From NCBI GenBank assembly GCA_910575405.1, contig CAJTER010000008.1, positions 62,001-126,000 on the forward strand: DNA of 64,000 bases. Reading direction: 5' to 3'. Origin of the DNA: Clostridia bacterium (GTDB lineage Bacteria; Bacillota; Clostridia; Peptostreptococcales; Anaerovoracaceae). Shown here one piece after another: positions 1-8,106 of this stretch (position 1 is its first letter; each line of letters opens with the position of its first letter). The translations under genes were made by a program, and so were the position numbers. The notes under the pieces were generated by a model, which saw only the letters and a program-made list of their open reading frames with translations, was not told the origin of the DNA and did not search any database.

Positions 1-906
1 CTTCATGCGGTTTACATAAACGCCCAGGTCTCCTTCCACGGTTCTCTTTGCCTTTGGTTCCGGGGAAATCATAATTCTGGCGATTTTGTCCGATTCCGTT
101 GCTACGGAGTGGAGATCCGTGGTGGCTCCACCTACATCAAGGACGATGAGATCTCCTAGGCAGTCGTATAGGAGCTTCGTGCATTCCATGACAGCGCCGG
201 GAGTGGGAATGATAGGTCCGTTTACCATGTCCCTTACATGCTCCATGCCGGGAGCACCGGTGATGTGCTCCTCAAAGGCGTCCTGGATAACCTTTCTGCA
301 GGGCTCTACGTTGAGATCATCGATCTTGGGGTATACGTTTTCCACGTTGTAGAGCTTCTGGCCGCTTTCCTCGTCAAAGATCAGCTTCATTTCCTCCTGA
401 TTTTCGCAGTTTCCCGCATAGATTACCGGAACCTTCAGGCCCATGCCACGGATCATTTCCGCATTGTCGATGGCCGTGTCCCGTTCGCCGTAGTCCACGC
501 CGCCGGCTATGAGTATCAGGTTTGGCTTGATTTCCTTGATTTTGGCGATATCCGTTCTGCGCAGCTTTCCGGCTGTCACATAGTGGATGATGCCTCCTGC
601 TCCCAGGGCTGCTTCCTTTGCCGCCTTTGCCGTCATGTCGTAGACCAGCCCGTGAACGGTCATTTTCAGGCCTCCCGCGGCAGAGGATGTTGCCAGCATT
701 TCATCGTATTCCAGGGAGTCGATTCCTTTCTTTTGGCAAAGATCGTCGATTGCTCCCTGCAGGCCAATGCGCACGTCCCCCTCCAGCACAGAAGTCGGGG
801 CCTGGCCCTGTGCCCAGAAAACCGGGTTTTCCGTATCTATATCTTTAAATGCATTTACAACGGTGGTTGTGGAGCCGATTTCGGCTACTAATACATCGAT
901 CTTCAT
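1..906 (-). CDS. GlmL/MutL-family protein of the ornithine aminomutase operon (C-terminus outside window)
   Basis: This is the N-terminal 302 residues of an ASKHA-fold ATPase of the GlmL/MutL family. These proteins accompany B12-dependent aminomutases and mutases and are thought to help reactivate or load the cobalamin enzyme; the exact role is inference. The ATG at 906 follows AAAAGGAGATAAAT. A phosphate-binding loop (EIGSTTT) lies at residues 9-15 and a second one (VGGATTDLHS) near residue 265. The frame stays open to the first base of the window, so the rest of the gene lies to the left. It is the last visible gene of the ornithine operon, 164 bp after oraE with a strong hairpin in the gap, the same position as in C. 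sticklandii. Family assignment is fairly sure, function less so. Confidence 0.82.
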   Translation of the reverse strand, partial: MKIDVLVAEIGSTTTVVNAFKDIDTENPVFWAQGQAPTSVLEGDVRIGLQGAIDDLCQKKGIDSLEYDEMLATSSAAGGLKMTVHGLVYDMTAKAAKEAALGAGGIIHYVTAGKLRRTDIAKIKEIKPNLILIAGGVDYGERDTAIDNAEMIRGMGLKVPVIYAGNCENQEEMKLIFDEESGQKLYNVENVYPKIDDLNVEPCRKVIQDAFEEHITGAPGMEHVRDMVNGPIIPTPGAVMECTKLLYDCLGDLIVLDVGGATTDLHSVATESDKIARIMISPEPKAKRTVEGDLGVYVNRMK

Positions 907-968
907 ATTTATCTCCTTTTATTTGAATGCGTTTCTGCCCGGTATTTTTCTGCAGGCACCATATGATC

Positions 969-1000
969 CGGCAGGGCAGGTATCCCTACCTGCCCTGCCG
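969..1000 (-). other. intercistronic hairpin between oraE and the GlmL-like gene
   Basis: A perfect 14-bp inverted repeat (arms 969-982 and 987-1000, loop TCCC) lies 70 bp after the oraE stop. No T-run follows on the minus strand, so it is not a classical terminator. It more likely protects the 3' end of the oraE message or lowers read-through into the maintenance gene. Confidence 0.6.
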
Positions 1001-1070
1001 TCTTGCATTGTTTCTATATTTATGGAGTGTATCTTGCTGTTTGTGTTTTTCCCGCAGTCTGCAGCTTTGG

Positions 1071-3287
1071 CTACAGATCGCCTCTTCTTCTCATGGCTTC
1101 CTCAGCCAAGAAGGTTGCAACGTCGATACCATGGGAATCTCTGCCAAAGCCTTCGTCGATTCCGGTGTTTCTCGCTTCTTCCGGTACAACCTGTGTACCT
1201 CCGGCTGCGATGATGACCTTGTCTCTGATTCCCTTTTCAATAGCCAGCTCGTTGATGCGCTTCATGTTCTTGTAGTGCACGTTGTCGTGGGAAATGATGG
1301 TTGAAGCCAGGATGGCATCTGCGTTCAGCTCTACAGCTGCGTCTACCAGCTTTTCAACTGGTACGGAGGTTCCCAGGTATTCCACCTTGATGCCCCACTT
1401 TTCAATTCCTCCGTGCTTGATGTTGATGATTTCCCGCAGACCTACGGAATGCTCGTCTTCTCCTACTGTACCGCAGACAACCTGCATCGGATGGTCGCTG
1501 AATTCCTTGAACAAAACATCGTCGCTCAGGTGATGCGGTTCTGGCGGGATCTCCAGATTATTGGGATCAATATCAAAGGTAACTTTTCCCTTCATTTCAA
1601 TTCTGGTACCTTCCGCATCCTGAAGAACTTCCTTGCTGATGACTTCCGGATCCTCAAGGCCCAGCTTTTTGCCGATTTCAAGGGCTGTAGCTTCTGCTGC
1701 TCTTACGTGAGTCGGAATGCACATGGTAATCATGATGGTTCCGTCTGCGCACCATTCCATTTCCGGCTTGATAGCTTCGCCGTCCAAGTATTTGGAAACC
1801 TTCTCGAATCTTCTATCAACGCAGTCTTCCTCATCCAGCTCGTCGATATAGACGATCTTGCTCCTGTCTTCAAAGGTACATCCGCCGATGAGGGCTGCAG
1901 GATCAGCCGGATCGCCGCCGTACTGTTCCACGTTGTTGTAGCCGAAGTGAGCGGTCACTGGCGCCATGTAGTCGTCTTCGCGCTCAAAGACATAGCCGTA
2001 GCCTACGCCGCCTTCGATCTTTCTCGCAATACCGTCGCCGTTTCTCTCCGGATATTTGGCAGAGTCTACGAAGAAGCCTTCCTGTACTGCCTGGAAGTAG
2101 CCGCCTGCTTCTACGATTTCTTCCATAAAGAGGCATGCCCGTTCCTTGATTTCTCTTGCCATTTCTCTTAAGGGGCCATCCTTTTTCAGCTCCACCATTT
2201 CCATGAGGCCGTCCAGTCCCAGCAGGGTCTGCTTTGCGTTGTCACAAGCCTCGATGTTGTAAATGTGCCATGGCACGTTTCTTCCTTCGTCCGGCGTAAT
2301 GGTGGACTGGATGTCTGCTCTCGTCAGCTTGGAAATCAGCATGTTGAGAACGTGAGTAACGGTTGCTTCTCTTGCCGAGGAGCAGATATATTTGGTGTTC
2401 TGCTGGGCTCTCATCTTGTAGCGGTCGCAGATGTCTCTTAAAGCTACTGCATATGGCAGATCCATGTACACGCTGGGCGCAGGTGTTGCGGTTGGCGGTA
2501 CGGTGGACAGGCTGATGTTTTCCGGTTTGATTCCTACCTTTTCGGAGAACAGGGAGTTAATGGCGTGCTGCACGATGAGCTCCGGCATTACCTTCCATGC
2601 TTCTCTCGCTGTTGCGTTGGCGTTGTGTGCTCCGTCGATCTGCAGAATATCTGCCCATGCCATGATCTTTTTGGATTCGCAGGCATCTACAAAGGATCTT
2701 ACGCAGTTTATATCTCTGTAAAGCACATTGTACTGTGGATCCTGGTGTGCTCCGTTGATTCCTTCTTCTGCGAACATGACAGCTACGTCAGGGCCTGCAA
2801 CGCCGGAAACATAGGAGTGATAGTTGATTGGACGTCCAACTTCATCTTCAATGATATCCAGGGCTTTTCTCTGAGCTCTTACCTGTTTTCTGGTAATTGG
2901 AACGCCGCCGATTCCCTGTGGGGTTCCTTCCATCAGCCCGTCAATGTGGGACTGTCCCATGTGGCGGATAACCATGATGTGGTCAGCGCCGTGCCATGCG
3001 GCCATTCTCATTCTGCGGATGTCATCCTCAAATCTTCCGGAAGCGATTTCCGTGGTGATAACCGGATCCGGCTGCGGGTCGATGCCACCGAAGTATTTTG
3101 CAGGTGGAAGTCCTACGCCGTTTTTCAGAGGTTCAGAGCAGTCGTGATACTGGAAGGGCCCCATTTCCAAGTTGTCCACGTGTTTTCTCCAGGTCCAGCC
3201 TCTTCTTCTCGGTTCGTATTTGTCCAGGTCTTTCATAATCTCCCGAACATCCAGCTTTTCATTAGGTTCTAATTTGAAATCTGCCAT
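1071..3287 (-). CDS. oraE: D-ornithine 4,5-aminomutase, large subunit OraE
   Basis: This is the large catalytic subunit of D-ornithine 4,5-aminomutase, which uses adenosylcobalamin and PLP to move the 5-amino group of D-ornithine and give 2,4-diaminopentanoate. The protein has 738 residues, about the usual length. A TIM-barrel part is followed by a Rossmann B12-binding domain with DEHSVG (DxHxxG) near residue 611; His613 would be the lower cobalt ligand. Lys624, eleven residues later (REIINIKHGG), has the spacing of the PLP-binding lysine of the known enzyme. The start follows GGGAGGAAAATAGAA, and oraS ends two bases upstream, so the two subunits are translationally linked. All key residues are present and the gene looks functional. 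Confidence 0.95.
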   Translation of the reverse strand: MADFKLEPNEKLDVREIMKDLDKYEPRRRGWTWRKHVDNLEMGPFQYHDCSEPLKNGVGLPPAKYFGGIDPQPDPVITTEIASGRFEDDIRRMRMAAWHGADHIMVIRHMGQSHIDGLMEGTPQGIGGVPITRKQVRAQRKALDIIEDEVGRPINYHSYVSGVAGPDVAVMFAEEGINGAHQDPQYNVLYRDINCVRSFVDACESKKIMAWADILQIDGAHNANATAREAWKVMPELIVQHAINSLFSEKVGIKPENISLSTVPPTATPAPSVYMDLPYAVALRDICDRYKMRAQQNTKYICSSAREATVTHVLNMLISKLTRADIQSTITPDEGRNVPWHIYNIEACDNAKQTLLGLDGLMEMVELKKDGPLREMAREIKERACLFMEEIVEAGGYFQAVQEGFFVDSAKYPERNGDGIARKIEGGVGYGYVFEREDDYMAPVTAHFGYNNVEQYGGDPADPAALIGGCTFEDRSKIVYIDELDEEDCVDRRFEKVSKYLDGEAIKPEMEWCADGTIMITMCIPTHVRAAEATALEIGKKLGLEDPEVISKEVLQDAEGTRIEMKGKVTFDIDPNNLEIPPEPHHLSDDVLFKEFSDHPMQVVCGTVGEDEHSVGLREIINIKHGGIEKWGIKVEYLGTSVPVEKLVDAAVELNADAILASTIISHDNVHYKNMKRINELAIEKGIRDKVIIAAGGTQVVPEEARNTGIDEGFGRDSHGIDVATFLAEEAMRRRGDL

Positions 3288-3289
3288 TT

Positions 3290-3655
3290 CTATTTTCCTC
3301 CCTTCTTGAACAGGGACGCTGCTTCATCCCAGCCTTCGCCTTTTGCCAGCATTGCGCCGGTGTCTCTGATGGAAAGGTTCTTTTCTTTGGACAGCTTGTA
3401 GACTACATGGCCTGCTCCGTGTCCCATCAAACCTCTGTCAATGCAGCCTTCTACGATTTTCTGTGTATCCAGGGAGGAAATGCCCATTCTCAGGAGAACG
3501 GCTCTTTCTACCGATGGCGTTGTATTTTTTCTGCCCAGCTCCAAAAGCGGATCCACAACCTGAGCAGTCAGCTCCCAAAAGCGGTCATAAAGCTCCTGGT
3601 CGCTCAGATCTGCAATGTGCTTTCTGCGCTGTGCAAAATCGTCTTCTCTTCTCAT
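3290..3655 (-). CDS. oraS: D-ornithine 4,5-aminomutase, small subunit OraS
   Basis: This is the small subunit that partners OraE. The frame opens further upstream, but the ATG at 3655 is preferred. It has an AAAGGA site eight bases upstream, and it gives 121 residues beginning MRREDDFAQRR, which matches the start and length of the C. sticklandii protein as I recall it. The conserved segments DLSDQELYDRFWEL and GLMGHGAGHVVYKL are present. The gene sits directly before oraE and 192 bp after ortB; that gap shows no further gene. Confidence 0.9.
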   Translation of the reverse strand: MRREDDFAQRRKHIADLSDQELYDRFWELTAQVVDPLLELGRKNTTPSVERAVLLRMGISSLDTQKIVEGCIDRGLMGHGAGHVVYKLSKEKNLSIRDTGAMLAKGEGWDEAASLFKKGGK

Positions 3656-3847
3656 CCTTTTCATCCTTTCTTGGTCAGTTTGTCTGGAGGCTGCTTCATA
3701 CAGTTCCGCTTTCTCAAGCTTCCAAAACAACCTCCCTTTTACGTACCAATCTCTATATCATTTTCATACATTCAAAACATTCAAACTTTTGTGTCTGTCC
3801 GGCTCAGAACCTACTCTCCTTGGCAGGGGCCGAACGCACATCTATGC

Positions 3848-5266
3848 TTACAGAGTCGCTTTTACCTCTTCTACTGCCTTCTTAACCCATTCTATGTCTT
3901 TCTTCGTCTCTTCTGCCAGATACTTGTAGTCTTCTTCCGTCGGGTTCATGGTGTATTTTCTCAGGTTGCCCTTGATGAGGGACCGTTTCTGGCGGTCTAA
4001 ATCCATATCCTTTGCCTTGATGAGGGACGGATGCTCTGGAATGATGACACTCTTGCCAGGTACTTCGTCCTTCGGGTCGCCAAAGCGCACTTCAATGCCA
4101 TTTTCCCTTGCAAAGGAAAGCTGCGGCTGCAGGTGTTTTCCAGCGCCTGTGTATTCGGTTTCCTGTACTACGATGGTCTGATCCTGTGGCATTTCCTGGG
4201 ACAGAGCGAAGGCTGCTGCCAGGGATGTATTTCCTGCCGGTCCCTTTTCCAGCCCTTCCAGAGTTGCCAGGCATTCTGTAATATAGAACACATCGCCCTG
4301 TGTGATGGTCACATAACGATCCATATATCTCAGGGGCCTTGCAGCGGATCTTGGAACGTCGGAGTGGTCCGGATCTACTGCGTATGGAACACCAAATCCG
4401 GTGTGGCCGGTTGTGCAGGATTTCAGGTTAAAGGCCTTGTCAGAAGCCATGTGAAGTCCAGACAGGTCAATGGAAGCTCCGATGACTTTCGTATTCTTTG
4501 CGCCTGCTTTGATCAGACCTCTTGCTGTTCCGGTCAGGTTTCCACCACCTGCGTTTGTGCACACCACTACGTCCGGATCCTTGCCCAGCTTTTCTCTGAA
4601 CTGCATAGCGATTTCATAGCCCAGGGTTTCTACACCCGCGATACCAAATGGTGTGTAGAGGGAAGCGTTGAAATAGCCTGTTTCCTCCAGCAGGAGGATG
4701 AACTTGTAGAACAGCTCCGGTCCTACGGTAAGCTGTACGACTTCTGCTCCCAGAGCTTCACACTTTCTGGCCTTTTCTACGATTTCAGGCTGACCTACGC
4801 CCTTGGAGTCGTAGCATTCCTGAACGATGATGCACTTGAGGCCCGCAATTGCCGCCTGAGAAGCAACGGCTGCTCCATAGTTTCCAGAGGTAGCGGCGAT
4901 AACGCCCTTGTATCCCAGCTTCTTTGCGTGGTAAACAGCGTTGGCCGCTCTTCTTGCTTTAAAGCTGCCTGATGGGTTGGAGGCTTCGTCCTTGATAAAG
5001 ATGCGCGCTCCCTTTCCTTCCGGTGCGCAGGCTCTTGCCAGTGCGGTGAGGTTTTTCAGCTCCAGGATCGGGGTGTTCCCTACATTTACGCTGTACTGGA
5101 TGTTTTGCATTTCTTCCAGAGAATATCCGGTTTCCCGCATCATCTTTTCATAATCAAAGGCCATGGAACCGGATTCAAACTGGGAATAATCAATACCCAG
5201 GGCAGCTTTCATGACTTCCTGAGTTCTGCTCATTACGCTGTCATAATCCTGAGGTAGTTTTGCCAT
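3848..5266 (-). CDS. ortB: 2-amino-4-oxopentanoate thiolase, beta subunit OrtB
   Basis: This is the PLP-binding subunit of 2-amino-4-oxopentanoate (AKP) thiolase, which splits AKP with CoA into alanine and acetyl-CoA. The 472-residue protein has a fold-type II PLP enzyme layout resembling threonine synthase. SGSFKARRA at residues 99-107 carries the expected Schiff-base Lys103, ATSGNYGAAVAS is the substrate loop, and NAGGGNLTG is a glycine-rich phosphate-binding loop. Its start overlaps the ortA stop (TAATG), which is typical of two subunits made together. The length and all motifs look intact. Confidence 0.93.
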   Translation of the reverse strand: MAKLPQDYDSVMSRTQEVMKAALGIDYSQFESGSMAFDYEKMMRETGYSLEEMQNIQYSVNVGNTPILELKNLTALARACAPEGKGARIFIKDEASNPSGSFKARRAANAVYHAKKLGYKGVIAATSGNYGAAVASQAAIAGLKCIIVQECYDSKGVGQPEIVEKARKCEALGAEVVQLTVGPELFYKFILLLEETGYFNASLYTPFGIAGVETLGYEIAMQFREKLGKDPDVVVCTNAGGGNLTGTARGLIKAGAKNTKVIGASIDLSGLHMASDKAFNLKSCTTGHTGFGVPYAVDPDHSDVPRSAARPLRYMDRYVTITQGDVFYITECLATLEGLEKGPAGNTSLAAAFALSQEMPQDQTIVVQETEYTGAGKHLQPQLSFARENGIEVRFGDPKDEVPGKSVIIPEHPSLIKAKDMDLDRQKRSLIKGNLRKYTMNPTEEDYKYLAEETKKDIEWVKKAVEEVKATL

Positions 5267-5565
5267 TATTTTTCACCTCCAAATACGATTTCCCTTACCT
5301 GCTTGTCGATCTGCAGCAGCTCAGGGATACATGTTCCGAAATCGTGTGTATAGTACGGGTTCATTTCAATCAATGTGCCTGTTTCGTGTCTGCCGTTTAC
5401 GGATTCTATCTCTACTTCGTCGCCGATTTCGGCATCTGCCAGCAGAAAGCCTTTTGTCCACATTTCAAGAGGCACGCTCTGGGTGTCTTCCGGAAGCTTT
5501 CCGGTTCTCTCTTCGGCTTTGAGGATCACTTTATGGATTCTCACCCATTCACCTTTTTTAACCAT
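5266..5565 (-). CDS. ortA: 2-amino-4-oxopentanoate thiolase, alpha subunit OrtA
   Basis: This is the small subunit (99 residues) of AKP thiolase, the partner of OrtB. It was recognised from its place directly before ortB, its size, and its typical N-terminus (MVKKGEWVRIHKVIL). No catalytic motif is known to me in this subunit. The start follows GATAAGGAGCAGAAAAA. A 14-bp hairpin lies between it and ord upstream. Confidence 0.9.
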   Translation of the reverse strand: MVKKGEWVRIHKVILKAEERTGKLPEDTQSVPLEMWTKGFLLADAEIGDEVEIESVNGRHETGTLIEMNPYYTHDFGTCIPELLQIDKQVREIVFGGEK

Positions 5566-5590
5566 TTTTTCTGCTCCTTATCTGTTAGTC

Positions 5591-5622
5591 AGAGACACTC
5601 CCGGAGGGCCGGGGGTGTCTCT
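5591..5622 (-). other. intercistronic hairpin between ord and ortA
   Basis: An inverted repeat with 14-bp arms (5591-5604 and 5609-5622), one mismatch and a 4-base loop lies 31 bp after the ord stop. No T-run follows on the minus strand. It resembles the hairpin after oraE and probably stabilises or segments the operon mRNA rather than ending it. Confidence 0.5.
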
Positions 5623-5653
5623 TGGGATTGTTTTATTTAATATGAGAAGTTTT

Positions 5654-6712
5654 TCATTTTACAATCTTCTTATCCGGGTTGATTCTGTCTCTTACGTCGC
5701 CCATTAATGCTCTTGGAATTGGCAGGGTGATCATGGTGTGGAGTCCCGGTTCTGCGTTGATTACCTGTGGGATCATGTTTGCGCACATTGCGATGGTGCC
5801 CAGTCCGCCTTCAACCTCAGGGCTGTTTACCATGTTGACGTTCGGTGTTCCCTTGATGATTACATAGTCGCCGGTCTGGATTCCAACCTGCTCCGGTTCG
5901 ATCTGCTGCGGGTGCTCCATTCTGATTTCCATTCCATTGCTCAGTGTAGCGTCTGCTTCCATTGCTACGCCTGCGCAGGAGCCTGCTGCTGCAAAGCCGT
6001 GGGGAGATTTTCTGTCAACGTCCGTTGTGATAGGGTTCATGTCCTGGGAGAACTTGTCTACCTTCAGGCCCAGTCCTTCTGCCATCATGCCTACGGATTC
6101 TGCGAATCCAACGTGGCCGGACATGGTGTGGTTTGCTTTTCTTTCTTTGAATTCGTCAACGCTGATACCGATGCCCTGTTCTTCCATTACAACTGGTCCG
6201 AACGGTGACAGAGAGTTTACTCTCTTGGAGAGGATATGCTCTACGTCTACCATGCAGCCTGTCATTACCAGAACCAGCAGGTCCATGATGTGTCCCGGGT
6301 TGATGCCGGTTCCCAGGCAGGATACTCCGTTTTCTTTTGCGATTTTGTCCAGTTCCGCTGCCAGTTCCGGCTCCTGAGCTGCAGGATATGCCATTTCTTC
6401 AGCAGATGTGATTACGTTAATGCCCTGTTCCATGATGAACTTTAATCTTGGGAAAGCATTCTTTGTGAAAGAGTCTGTGCAGAGAATTACGATATCCGCA
6501 GCTCCCGGCTTGATGATATCTTCTGCGGCCTGAATGATTACGTCCGGTCTGTCACCTTTTTCTGTCTTAATATAGTCGTACATGGAAGTTCCAATCTTTT
6601 TTGCTCTGCCAGCAACACCTACGATATCTACGCCTTTCTTTGTGAGAAGCATATCAGCGATACCGCCGCCCATAGCGCCAAGACCCCAAATAATTACTTT
6701 TACATTTTCCAT
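5654..6712 (-). CDS. ord: 2,4-diaminopentanoate dehydrogenase
   Basis: This NAD(P)-dependent enzyme oxidatively deaminates 2,4-diaminopentanoate, the product of OraSE, to 2-amino-4-oxopentanoate, the substrate of OrtAB. It has 352 residues. The N-terminus has a Rossmann motif (GLGAMGGGIADML, residues 11-23), followed by a dihydrodipicolinate-reductase-like core (CLGTGINPGHIMDLL). It is the first gene of the operon, as in C. sticklandii, and starts after AAAAGGAGAACGAAAA. A sigma-54 promoter lies about 75-90 bp upstream. A decayed gene of a related family is at 52991-53443. Confidence 0.93.
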   Translation of the reverse strand: MENVKVIIWGLGAMGGGIADMLLTKKGVDIVGVAGRAKKIGTSMYDYIKTEKGDRPDVIIQAAEDIIKPGAADIVILCTDSFTKNAFPRLKFIMEQGINVITSAEEMAYPAAQEPELAAELDKIAKENGVSCLGTGINPGHIMDLLVLVMTGCMVDVEHILSKRVNSLSPFGPVVMEEQGIGISVDEFKERKANHTMSGHVGFAESVGMMAEGLGLKVDKFSQDMNPITTDVDRKSPHGFAAAGSCAGVAMEADATLSNGMEIRMEHPQQIEPEQVGIQTGDYVIIKGTPNVNMVNSPEVEGGLGTIAMCANMIPQVINAEPGLHTMITLPIPRALMGDVRDRINPDKKIVK

Positions 6713-6784
6713 TTTTCGTTCTCCTTTTCATCATTAATATACACAGGCATTACGCCTTTCCAACTTACTTTTGCCTATATATAG

Positions 6785-6801
6785 AGCAATTCCCATGCCA
6801 A
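6785..6801 (-). promoter_or_regulatory. sigma-54 promoter of the ornithine operon
   Basis: Read on the minus strand, TTGGCATGGGAATTGCT matches the -24/-12 consensus for RpoN: TGGCAyG and TTGCt with the correct spacing. Transcription would begin near 6772, giving a leader of about 60 bases before ord. Control by a sigma-54 activator responding to ornithine or arginine is inference; the activator gene is not in this window. Confidence 0.8.
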
Positions 6802-6906
6802 AACCTGTATATCCTTTTTTGATTCTTCCGGAATGGCTCCATTACTAGTGTTTCACAGTTTTTACCCAAATATTACAGAAATGTGTTTTTTCTTTCCGTG
6901 CAATAA

Positions 6907-6947
6907 GTGCAAAAAAAATTGCTATATATAAGCAAATTTTTTTGCGC
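6907..6947 (-). promoter_or_regulatory. possible upstream activator site for the sigma-54 promoter
   Basis: Two 17-bp arms (6907-6923 and 6931-6947) are inverted copies with 15 of 17 matches around a 7-base spacer, inside a very AT-rich stretch. They lie about 105-145 bp upstream of the -24 element, the usual distance for an enhancer bound by a sigma-54 activator dimer. The rest of the 720-bp gap (6713-7432) holds AT-rich DNA, a terminator at 7244-7290, and no convincing gene. Confidence 0.5.
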
Positions 6948-7243
6948 TTAATTCATTTGGACTTTTTCTCGCTATTAAATATCCATAATTCTTCTATTTT
7001 ACATAAATTATCAAATAATTTGCTTACTATTTTGTAAAAAATCCAATATTTTCTAATAGAAAAATGAATTTTCACTCCTGATGGAGAAATTATCATCGCC
7101 TTTTTCCTTAAAGAATGGTGAAAATTACTAAATGATTCAAATTATTCAGTCTAACCTTCACTTAAATGCAAATATTTTTGCACATATGTATATTGCTGTC
7201 AAATGCGCATTCCCCGTCTTCCGGATCGTGCCTTTTTACGCAC

Positions 7244-7290
7244 AAAAAACTGCGAAGCCCCAGCAATGTTCTTGCTGAAATCCCGCAGTT
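7244..7290 (-). terminator. Rho-independent terminator after the PepSY gene
   Basis: On the minus strand, AACTGCG pairs with CGCAGTT and an inner CAGCAA pairs with TTGCTG. A run of six T follows at 7249-7244. It lies about 140 bp after the PepSY-protein stop and before the ord promoter region, separating the two units. Confidence 0.65.
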
Positions 7291-7432
7291 CTCCACTTTT
7301 CTTTCTTTTCCACTGATGTCCGGTCGTGCTGTATGCGCATCATACTTTATTTCTGGTAAACACAGTCCCCGCCGTGGTGATGTCCTCCCTGACAGTACCA
7401 CCGCTAGTAAGCATGTTCATCATTAATCGTCA

Positions 7433-8023
7433 TTAATCATCGTTTATTTCCTTATCCTTATGAAGAATTGCTCCCTTTAAGGAAATTTCGTAGTCATACT
7501 CCCACTTCGTGGTCTTAAAGCTGACTTCATACTTTACAACGCCGTCGTCCCGATCCTTTTCCACATCCAAATCGTAAACATCCTGCAGAGTCAGGCCTGC
7601 ATCCTTTAAGGCAATATTTCTCGCTTCCTTTGCAGTGATGTTCTTCTCCTGATCCTTCGGAATTTTAACAGTTCCGCTTACGCTTCCGTACTTGGCTGTA
7701 TGCTCCTTGCGGATCCCGCTGATAGTAAAGGTATAGTTTTTTCCCTTTTTGTATTTTTTGATTTTAAACTTCAGTTCATCATCATCCTTTTTATAAATGG
7801 AAGCGCTGTAAACGTTTCCTGACGAATCCTTTACTGTCACCTTCGGCTTTTTGTACTGTACGTCGTGACGGAATTCTACTTCCACCTTACCCGCTCCCAG
7901 ATATTTTACATGCTCTGTTTTCGGGGCTGTTGCAAAGACCGGCGCTACAGATAAACTCAGAAGCATAGCCAGTATGATAACGACTGCAATTCCTATCCTG
8001 AATTGACTTCTTATTCCTTCCAT
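7433..8023 (-). CDS. secreted PepSY-domain protein
   Basis: A 196-residue protein with a clear N-terminal signal segment (hydrophobic residues about 10-31, ending APVFATAPK). A lysine-rich beta-type middle part (about 38-125) is followed by a PepSY-like C-terminal half (ITAKEARNIALKDAGL, then YEVSFKTTKWEYDYEISLKG). PepSY domains often act as protease inhibitors or propeptides outside the membrane; the substrate here is unknown. It is probably exported or held at the outer membrane face. It stands alone, followed by its own terminator. Confidence 0.75.
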   Translation of the reverse strand: MEGIRSQFRIGIAVVIILAMLLSLSVAPVFATAPKTEHVKYLGAGKVEVEFRHDVQYKKPKVTVKDSSGNVYSASIYKKDDDELKFKIKKYKKGKNYTFTISGIRKEHTAKYGSVSGTVKIPKDQEKNITAKEARNIALKDAGLTLQDVYDLDVEKDRDDGVVKYEVSFKTTKWEYDYEISLKGAILHKDKEINDD

Positions 8024-8106
8024 AATTCCCTCCTTATATTCTTCCTTTATGATATACTCCTATCTTAACAGGTTCAGATTAAAGAAAAATTAAAGTTTAT
8101 GAAAAA

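Noticed and set aside
86-1304. Several plus-strand reading frames opposite the GlmL-like and oraE genes
   Set aside because: They are antisense to genes with clear family motifs, lack ribosome binding sites and show no recognisable domains.
3656-3730. A longer OraS starting at 3730
   Set aside because: The longer start has a poor site and would add 25 residues not found in the known protein, while the ATG at 3655 has AAAGGA at good spacing and gives the family length.
7162-7426. Two overlapping reading frames on opposite strands downstream of the PepSY gene
   Set aside because: They cover a terminator hairpin, have no ribosome binding site and no family features.
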